Positions 7,408-12,179 of a DNA stretch of 12,179 bases are shown piece by piece. Numbering within the stretch: the stretch's first letter is position 1; every line of letters starts with the position of its first letter. The notes beneath the pieces were generated by a model that did not search any database, was not told the origin of the DNA, and was given only the letters and a program-made list of their open reading frames with translations. Source of the DNA: Anaerolineae bacterium (lineage in GTDB: Bacteria; Chloroflexota; Anaerolineae; Anaerolineales; Villigracilaceae); the NCBI GenBank assembly GCA_003484265.1, contig DNDO01000155.1, positions 1-12,179 on the forward strand. The letters are read 5' to 3'. The translations under genes were made by a program, and so were the position numbers.

Positions 7408-8727
7408 TTAGCTAATCTCGTTCCCGCGTATTTCCTGCGTCAATGGCTTTTGATGTAGTGTGGTCACTAGGACTTTGTCAACCCGCCTGCCGTCCATGTC
7501 GATAACCTCGAAATTGTAGCTATTCCATTCGAAAACGTCCGCCACTTGCGGAACGCGACCAAGAGACATCATCACAAACCCGCTTAGAGTTTCGTATTCA
7601 TTTTCATGAGGAAGATCTTTAAATTCAAATATATCCTTAAACTCGTCCACTTCCAACATGCCATCAAGGAGCCATGAGCCGTCCTGACGTTGCGTAGCTT
7701 GCGGTTCGTCGATCTCCATTTCGCCTACGATTTCCTCCAGAATGTCGTTGATCGTCAACAAGCCTTGCAAGCCGCCGAACTCATCAATGATAAGGATCAT
7801 ATCTGTCCCTTTTTCCTTGAGGATTTCGAGGGCGCGTGATGCCTGCATCGTTTCTGGAACATAAAAAGCAGGTTTTAGTATTTCCTTGAGATTGATCTTT
7901 TTTCCGCCGAGAATAGGGATCAACAGGTCCCTTGCCTTTACGATCCCCAATATCACATCCAGCGTACCCTGTCTAACAGGAAAACGGGAAAAATCATTCA
8001 ACCCGATTTTCTCAAGGATTATTTCGGCGGTGTCATCGATATCAAGCCAGATGATATCCGTTCTAGGGGTCATCAACGAATATACGCGTTGGTCGCCCAA
8101 GCTGAAAACACCCTCCACCATATCATGCTCTGCTTCCTCGAACACACCAGCCTGAGTTCCCTGGTCGATCAATAGCTGGATTTCTTCCTCCGTAACAGGC
8201 GGTTCATTTCCGGGTTTTATACCTAACAAGTTAAGAATAAAATTGGAGAGTTTCCCCAAGAGCCATATGGGTGGTGCGAACAGTTTTGAAACACCAATCA
8301 TCGGTCCAGCAAGAAACGATGCGATTTGTTCCGGACTGTGCATTGCTATCCGTTTCGGTACCAATTCTCCCAATAGGATCGACACAAATGTAATGGAAAT
8401 AACCACAATCCCGAGCGCTAGAGAATCGGCAAAATCTGTAAATGCGGGGATTCTCCCGAGCGCCTTTCCCAACGGCTCAGCCAACGTCGCACCACCGACT
8501 GCGCCCGTGAATACGCCGACCAGAGTGATCCCAATTTGAACAGTCGATAGAAAGAGGTTTGGTTCCTGTAACAGGCTTAATACCCTTTCTGCCTTGTTGT
8601 CGCCCTCATTTATGCGCTGTTGAAGTCGCGCCTTGCGGGAGGATGCCACCGCCATTTCAGACATGGCCAGAATACCGTTGATCAGGATGACACCCAAAAT
8701 TATTAATATTTCAGAAGTAATGTTCAT
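7408..8727 (-). CDS. CNNM/CorC (hemolysin C) family membrane protein with CBS pair
   Basis: This 439-residue protein has the full three-part layout of the family. The CNNM/DUF21 membrane domain (about 1-190) opens with ILINGILAMSEMAVASSRKARL and continues with VGVFTGAVGGATLAEPLG. A tandem CBS pair follows (about 205-335), with SLMTPRTDIIWLD and IIDEFGGLQGLLTINDILEEI. A C-terminal CorC_HlyC domain (about 350-430) ends in FEVIDMDGRRVDKVLV. Relatives are linked to Mg2+ and Co2+ transport or homeostasis; annotation as hemolysin is historical. It acts in the inner membrane, with the CBS domains probably sensing a nucleotide. No clear ribosome site precedes the ATG and I found no convincing promoter in the 199-bp upstream gap. 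It heads the unit that continues with the HAD and EamA genes at gaps of 16 and 9 bp. Confidence 0.93.
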   Translation of the reverse strand: MNITSEILIILGVILINGILAMSEMAVASSRKARLQQRINEGDNKAERVLSLLQEPNLFLSTVQIGITLVGVFTGAVGGATLAEPLGKALGRIPAFTDFADSLALGIVVISITFVSILLGELVPKRIAMHSPEQIASFLAGPMIGVSKLFAPPIWLLGKLSNFILNLLGIKPGNEPPVTEEEIQLLIDQGTQAGVFEEAEHDMVEGVFSLGDQRVYSLMTPRTDIIWLDIDDTAEIILEKIGLNDFSRFPVRQGTLDVILGIVKARDLLIPILGGKKINLKEILKPAFYVPETMQASRALEILKEKGTDMILIIDEFGGLQGLLTINDILEEIVGEMEIDEPQATQRQDGSWLLDGMLEVDEFKDIFEFKDLPHENEYETLSGFVMMSLGRVPQVADVFEWNSYNFEVIDMDGRRVDKVLVTTLHQKPLTQEIRGNEIS

Positions 8728-8926
8728 CGAAAATGTTATTTTGTCTTTCTATACGATTTGCATTAATCAATAATAAATGATTCGTTGAATCCCAATTGTC
8801 CCACTGATTGCCATCAGCGGGTGAGATGTTTTTGCTGGCGATTATGTTACGTAAGGGGACTTCGTCAGGCATGATTCAATGAACTTTTTCTATACTTCCC
8901 ATATTGTACTATGGATATTGCACTTC

Positions 8927-9985
8927 TTATCTGACTGTTAAGCCTGTTCCTGTTTCAACTTCCCCCACCACCCAGACGGATTGATCCAATTCCCCCGCAC
9001 GCCCGATGAACGCCTCCAATTTCTTTTGAGGTACTCCGAGCAACAATCCGCCGCTGGTTTGCGGGTCGAATAAGAGCATCTGATCACGCACGTTGATAGG
9101 GGAAGCGAAATTTACATTTCTTTCGAAATATTTCTTGTTGTCAAATGCGCCGCCTGCAAAGCAGCCTAAATCTGCATATTTCTGTGCACATGATAGAAAA
9201 GGGATATTTCCAAAACGCAAGTTCAGTGCAACTTTCGATGCGCTTGCCATCTCCAAGGCATGACCAACTAGACTGTATCCAGTTATATCCGTCCCCGCTC
9301 TGAGTTCAAACTCAGAGGCGAGCTGCCCAGCCTTATCGTTCAACTTTTCCATCCAGTTGACAGCTTCCAATACATCGGCTTCGTCAGCTTGTTCGCGTTT
9401 TAGGGCAGTTGTTGTAACACCGAACCCCAGCGGTTTGGTCATGACCAATATATCGCCGGCTATTAAGCCGCCCTTGCTGAGCATTTTTTGCGGGTGGACA
9501 AATCCTATCGCGATCAAACCATACTTCGGTTCCTTGTCCTTGACAGTGTGCCCGCCGGCGATGACGACTCCCGCTTCGCGTGCTTTTTCCGCGCCGCCAC
9601 GAATGATCTCGCTGGAGATTTCAGACGGCAGTTCTTCCGGTAATGCTGCGATATTTAATGCAAGGAAAGGTTTCCCTCCCATGGCATAAATGTCAGAGAG
9701 GCTGTTCGCAGCGGCGATAGCTCCGTAATCGTAGGCGTTGTCCACCACAGGAGTGAAGAAATCAGTAGTAACAACGATTGCCTTTTCATCATCCAAACGC
9801 CAAACAGCCGCATCATCAGGTTCGCGCAGACCGACCAACAGGTCCGGGAATGAGGCGACATCGAAGATGTTTTTTATCGGACGCAGTACCTGCGTCAGCG
9901 CCTCGGCGCTTAGTTTGGACGCTCAACCCGCGCAGGCTGAAAGAGTCGTAAGGCGTATTTCACGTCCAGTTTTGGGGATTGGCAT
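8927..9985 (-). CDS. selD: Selenide, water dikinase (selenophosphate synthetase) with in-frame TGA encoding selenocysteine
   Basis: SelD makes selenophosphate from selenide and ATP in the cytoplasm and supplies selenium for Sec-tRNA and other selenium pathways. From the ATG at 9985 the protein is 352 residues, close to the E. coli length of 347. The N-terminus reads LSACAG-U-ASKLSAEALTQVL: the in-frame TGA is residue 21, aligned with E. coli Cys17, and Lys24 aligns with Lys20. Metal and ATP sites follow as REPDDAAV (Asp57/58), SDIYAMGGKP (Asp98), GGHTVKD (about 144-150), TDITGYSLVGH (Asp233) and DPQTSGG (from Asp307). In TDITGYSLVGH, Ser replaces the usual second Gly. An automatic caller would start at the TTG at 9838 and lose 49 residues including the active site. 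A GGAGG site precedes the ATG, and a SECIS-like hairpin follows the TGA. The SPFH gene ends 77 bp upstream. Confidence 0.95.
9892..9922 (-). promoter_or_regulatory. Bacterial SECIS-like hairpin in selD mRNA
   Basis: The hairpin begins directly after the TGA. The lower stem pairs GCGUC (9922-9918) with GACGC (9896-9892). A 7-nt bulge CAAACUA follows on the 5' side, and the upper stem AGCGC/GCGCU closes a CGAG loop (9905-9902). The loop starts 17 nt after the UGA, the same distance I count in E. coli fdhF, and has a G in its first two positions as bacterial SECIS models require. SelB would bind the apical part to deliver Sec-tRNA. The lower-stem segment can also pair downstream in a competing hairpin (9880-9896). 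Confidence 0.75.
9923..9925 (-). other. Selenocysteine UGA codon of selD (codon 21)
   Basis: This in-frame TGA interrupts an otherwise continuous SelD reading frame at the catalytic Cys/Sec position, in the context AG-U-ASKLS. SelD-like coding sequence continues on both sides, and the upstream part has its own start and ribosome site. The AlaDH-like paralogue 1 gene and the HAD gene both end in TGA, so whole-genome reassignment of TGA is unlikely. Confidence 0.92.
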
Positions 9986-9988
9986 TTG

Positions 9989-9993
9989 CCTCC
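9989..9993 (-). promoter_or_regulatory. Ribosome-binding site that fixes the selD start
   Basis: GGAGG on the minus strand precedes the ATG at 9985 with a short 3-nt spacer. It supports initiation upstream of the in-frame TGA rather than at the internal TTG at 9838, which has no such site. The spacer is shorter than ideal, so initiation may be modest in strength. Confidence 0.7.
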
Positions 9994-10001
9994 AAATGAA
10001 G

Positions 10002-10040
10002 GCGGGAAGTAGAAAGTAGGTTTCCCTTTCTACTTCCCGC
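10002..10040 (-). repeat. Perfect 15-bp stem-loop upstream of selD
   Basis: Arms 10002-10016 and 10026-10040 are exact reverse complements (GCGGGAAGTAGAAAG pairs with CTTTCTACTTCCCGC) around a 9-nt loop. It lies 22 bp after the SPFH stop and ends 8 nt before the selD ribosome site. The minus-strand sequence after the stem is CTTCATTTGG, without a run of T, so it is a poor intrinsic terminator. It could be a transcript-processing or stabilising hairpin, an attenuator of selD, or one copy of a dispersed palindromic repeat. Confidence 0.7.
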
Positions 10041-10062
10041 AGAATTCATCGCTATTGCACGA

Positions 10063-11109
10063 TTATGGTCTTGATGGTTCGCCAGATGGTGAATTCGTTG
10101 TGTTTGGCAACGGGAGTATAAATTGATTTCCGCTCGGTATGAAGATCGTCTGCACGCCCGGTGCAAGTTTGAGAATATACTCGTATTGCAAAATCTCAGG
10201 ATTGGCTTGAATGGATTGTCCGATCAACTGGTTGGCTTCTGCCTGTGCCTGAGCCTGAATGATCTGGGCATCAGCCGCGCCTTTTGCCGCAATGACTGCT
10301 GCATCTGCCTGGCCTTGCGCTACTTGGCGGGCTTGTTCAGCTTCCTGCCTTCGTTGCTCGACAACCAGCTGGGCTTGTTGAGCCTGTTGCTCAGCGATCT
10401 GCTTTTGTTCCACGGCGGCGGCATATTCATCGCTAAAGTGAATATCGCGCAAAAGAAAGTCTACTAGTACAAGATCGTTCTGCGACATGATTAGGGAAAT
10501 TGATTCAGAGATCAATGCTGCCATTTCTGCACGTTTTGTGCTGACGATCTCTTCCACACCGTATTGCGAAACGGCATCGCGGATGGCATTGCGAGCGGCA
10601 GGACGCACCAGTTCAGCTTCATAGCGGTTCTGCCAATCGATGTGGAGTTGAATAACCTTGGTCGTATCGATTGCAAAAACAATCGATGCGTCAATAAACA
10701 CTTCCTGTCCATCCTTGGTTCGCGCGCGGATCGAATCGTCACCGGTCACTTGACCTTCCTGGGGAGCAACGGACATGGTGTAGGTCTGTCGTGAGATTAC
10801 ATAAGTTACGACACGTTCGCCGGGTACGATCCAACGCAAGCCAGGTGTAATTGCTTCAGGAAAATACCCATTCGGTGCGCGAAATGCGTATGGTGAAATG
10901 ACAACGCCGCGTTCATTTGGCTCTATAAATACCAATCCCGCGCCGAGGATTGTCAAGACAATGGCTAGAACTACCACGCCGATCGCAGTGGAACTTAGCC
11001 CTTTTGCATTCTGATTTCGGCTTGCACGCGCCACTGCTGTAACGAACAGGGCTATGGCTCCAAACCATGCAAAGCCTGCTAAAGATCGAATTACGTCAAC
11101 TATATTCAT
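10063..11109 (-). CDS. SPFH/Band 7 (prohibitin-like) membrane protein
   Basis: This 348-residue protein has two N-terminal hydrophobic segments (about 10-28 and 43-62). An SPFH domain follows (about 62-240), starting FIEPNERGVVISPYAF and including PGLRWIVPGERVVTYVISRQ, which is close to eukaryotic and bacterial prohibitins. A long Gln/Ala/Glu-rich coiled coil (about 238-312) is built of repeated EQQAQQAQLVVEQRRQEAEQ-type stretches. The last 25 residues are Pro/Asn/Ser-rich. SPFH proteins form large membrane-bound rings that organise lipid microdomains and often modulate membrane proteases such as FtsH; the partner here is unknown. The ATG has a GGAGG site (11114-11118) with 4-nt spacing. It is divergent from the PyrK-like gene across 47 bp and lies upstream of selD, with a stem-loop in the gap. 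Confidence 0.93.
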   Translation of the reverse strand: MNIVDVIRSLAGFAWFGAIALFVTAVARASRNQNAKGLSSTAIGVVVLAIVLTILGAGLVFIEPNERGVVISPYAFRAPNGYFPEAITPGLRWIVPGERVVTYVISRQTYTMSVAPQEGQVTGDDSIRARTKDGQEVFIDASIVFAIDTTKVIQLHIDWQNRYEAELVRPAARNAIRDAVSQYGVEEIVSTKRAEMAALISESISLIMSQNDLVLVDFLLRDIHFSDEYAAAVEQKQIAEQQAQQAQLVVEQRRQEAEQARQVAQGQADAAVIAAKGAADAQIIQAQAQAEANQLIGQSIQANPEILQYEYILKLAPGVQTIFIPSGNQFILPLPNTTNSPSGEPSRP

Positions 11110-11135
11110 ACTTCCTCCGTTTTCTGATTGAAATA

Positions 11136-11141
11136 ATTATA
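11136..11141 (-). promoter_or_regulatory. Likely -10 element of the SPFH gene
   Basis: The 47-bp spacer between the divergent SPFH and PyrK-like genes carries TATAAT on the minus strand. Initiation near 11129 would give a leader of about 20 nt containing the GGAGG ribosome site. No good -35 hexamer is present at 16-18 bp. On the plus strand the overlapping TATAAC (11138-11143) could serve the PyrK-like gene, again without a clear -35, so the two promoters would overlap and compete. Confidence 0.45.
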
Positions 11142-11156
11142 ACGCCATGATAGCAT

Positions 11157-11849
11157 ATGGTTATTAACGATATGTATATAGGAAAAGGACAAGTTGTTGA
11201 ACTGCTTTTGGACGATGGAAATCGTCACGCGCGGATTTCCTGTGACTCGAACCTTATCCCATCTCCTGGGCAGTATCTGGTGGCAGGTACCGCCTCACAA
11301 TCTGACCATTTACCTGTCCCACTTTTCTCTACGGAATCAATAACTGAAGGTTTTATCGCGTGTGCCCCTGTCCCTGTAGGGTGGATTCCCGGAACCGAAG
11401 TTTACATACGCGGACCATTGGGTCGCGGGTTTTCCCTGCCGCAAGTAGCACGGAAGGTGGCGCTTGTTGCATTCGATGATTCACCCGCGCGCCTGAGAGT
11501 ACTGATGCTAAATGCTTTGAAACAGGGCGCGGCTGTTGTTTTAATCTGCGATACGAGTGAAAACTTGCTTCCTGATGATGTGGAAATTCAGCCTTTGTCT
11601 GCTTTGGGGGAGATACTCACATGGGCGGATTACACAGCGTTCGATGTGACCCGCGAGAATCTGCTGGGGTTGAGGCTTATAATGGATGGACAGAATCAAA
11701 TTCCGATTAATAGTGAGGCGCAGACACTTGTCCGCATGCCGATGCCGTGTGGGGGAGTTGCAGATTGTGGAGTCTGCGCGGTGTCTCTTAAATCCAAATG
11801 GAAGTTAGCCTGTAAAGACGGACCCGTTTTTAATTGGGATGAGATCTAA
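11157..11849 (+). CDS. PyrK-like flavin/iron-sulfur electron-transfer protein
   Basis: This 230-residue protein resembles PyrK, the electron-transfer subunit of NAD-dependent dihydroorotate dehydrogenase. An N-terminal beta-barrel region (about 8-95) contains PGQYLVAG and GPLGRGFSLP, the latter a PyrK hallmark. The C-terminus has a 2Fe-2S-type cysteine set, Cys198, Cys204, Cys207 and Cys219, ending CKDGPVF as in PyrK. There are two departures. The NAD-binding glycine motif (GGGxG) expected after the barrel is AFDDS (about 105-109), and the first cysteine spacing is x5 rather than the x4 I recall for PyrK. The FAD-site RPxS-type motif reads VPLFS. No pyrD lies in the window. The ATG at 11157 has no Shine-Dalgarno sequence; a second ATG five codons on is an alternative. 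It may feed electrons to an unlinked partner or do something else. Confidence 0.75.
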   Translation: MVINDMYIGKGQVVELLLDDGNRHARISCDSNLIPSPGQYLVAGTASQSDHLPVPLFSTESITEGFIACAPVPVGWIPGTEVYIRGPLGRGFSLPQVARKVALVAFDDSPARLRVLMLNALKQGAAVVLICDTSENLLPDDVEIQPLSALGEILTWADYTAFDVTRENLLGLRLIMDGQNQIPINSEAQTLVRMPMPCGGVADCGVCAVSLKSKWKLACKDGPVFNWDEI

Positions 11850-12179
11850 TTCCAAATCCTGAATGATGACGTGGTAGTTGTGGAAAGTCCCAGGTAGCTG
11901 ACAGTAATATCGATCGTGATAAGTTCCCCCACTTTTTGATCACTGAAACTGAATGATGTTTGCCCAATACCCGCCTGGTTGGTGAAGAATTCAAGTTCCT
12001 GTTTCGACCCGTCTGATAAATTAACGATTGCTGTTATGACCGCGCCTGGAACGGCTTGCAATGTCTGGTCTTGAGCGATTACATGGAGTGTCTGTGATCC
12101 ATTTTTAAGCGTGACGGCTTTAAGAACAAACGCGCGCGATTTGATCGATATTACGGATTTAATAGTTGCAACTATTAAA
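11846..12179 (-). CDS. C-terminal fragment of a probable Ig-like-domain surface protein
   Basis: The frame is open from the right edge (first full codon at 12178) to a TAG at 11846-11848, giving 110 C-terminal residues. The pattern is that of a bacterial Ig-like beta-sandwich: alternating strands, PGAVITAIVNLSDGSK, TNQAGIGQTSFSF, then TIDITVSYLGLSTTTTSSF, ending in FRIWN. Such domains are usually exported and occur in tandem in adhesins or cell-envelope proteins. The N-terminus, with any signal peptide or other domains, is outside the window. The gene converges on the PyrK-like gene and their stop codons overlap by 3 bp within a 4-bp gene overlap. A TTG at 12061 could be miscalled as the start, but the domain clearly continues upstream of it. 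Family assignment rests on pattern only. Confidence 0.75.
   Translation of the reverse strand, partial: LIVATIKSVISIKSRAFVLKAVTLKNGSQTLHVIAQDQTLQAVPGAVITAIVNLSDGSKQELEFFTNQAGIGQTSFSFSDQKVGELITIDITVSYLGLSTTTTSSFRIWN

Noticed and set aside
8711..8872. Minus-strand 53-codon frame beginning MPDEVPLRNIIASKN in the gap upstream of the CorC-like gene, overlapping its start
   Set aside because: It has no ribosome site, no recognisable motif, and a length expected by chance at this composition. The 199-bp gap 8728-8926 otherwise shows no clear promoter, terminator or RNA gene.
8927..9838. SelD starting at the TTG at 9838 (303 residues), i.e. a truncated or pseudogenised selD
   Set aside because: SelD sequence continues upstream in the same frame to a proper ATG. 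The only interruption is a TGA at the Sec position with a SECIS-like hairpin, which fits a selenoprotein better than decay.
10002..10040. Intrinsic terminator of the SPFH gene
   Set aside because: The stem is strong, but neither side carries the U-run expected of a Rho-independent terminator on the minus strand (CTTCATTTGG follows).
1..12179. CRISPR arrays, tRNA/rRNA genes, insertion sequences, phage or defence genes
   Set aside because: I found no repeat-spacer pattern, no tRNA-like folds and no transposase or integrase motifs in the window.

Overview
This window looks like a chromosomal segment of an Anaerolineae-type member of Chloroflexota. That assignment is inferred from the flavour of the proteins (two AlaDH/PNT-family dehydrogenases, a PyrK-like protein with an unusual cysteine cluster, an SPFH protein, an Ig-like surface protein) and from the moderate base composition; there is no rRNA or other marker to prove it. 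I see no mobile element, CRISPR array, tRNA or rRNA. Coding density is high and all genes but one lie on the minus strand.

Layout in the direction of minus-strand transcription, from high to low coordinates. At the right edge is the C-terminal piece of a probable surface protein with an Ig-like fold (11846-12179). It converges, with overlapping stop codons, on the only plus-strand gene, a PyrK-like flavin/iron-sulfur protein (11157-11849). A 47-bp divergent spacer separates that gene from an SPFH/prohibitin-type membrane protein (10063-11109). Next comes selD, selenophosphate synthetase. Then follow a likely operon of a CNNM/CorC-type membrane protein, a HAD hydrolase and an EamA transporter (8727 down to 5736); a two-gene unit with its own promoter and terminator that encodes an unrecognised membrane protein and a STAS-domain protein (5728 down to 4312); and rarA, apparently with a leaderless start (4262 down to 2856). 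Last is a tightly packed set of two tandem AlaDH/PNT-family paralogues and a histidine phosphatase cut by the left edge.

The most notable observation is that selD is itself a selenoprotein gene. Read naively, the open frame starts at a TTG at 9838 and lacks the catalytic N-terminus. Reading back through an in-frame TGA at 9923-9925 restores a normal 352-residue SelD with its own ATG and Shine-Dalgarno sequence. The TGA falls exactly where the catalytic Cys/Sec of SelD belongs, three residues before the essential Lys. A bacterial SECIS-like hairpin starts right after the TGA, with its apical loop 17 nt downstream. TGA ends other genes in this window, so the genetic code is not reassigned. The organism should therefore carry selA, selB and selC elsewhere. 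A separate 15-bp perfect hairpin sits just upstream of the selD ribosome-binding site and may be regulatory.

The other points of interest are the tandem AlaDH-like pair, in which the usual pyruvate-binding Lys is Arg in both copies; the orphan PyrK-like protein without a recognisable NAD-binding glycine motif; and the membrane protein/STAS pair. No multi-gene system of a clearly new kind is evident. The rest is ordinary housekeeping and transport.
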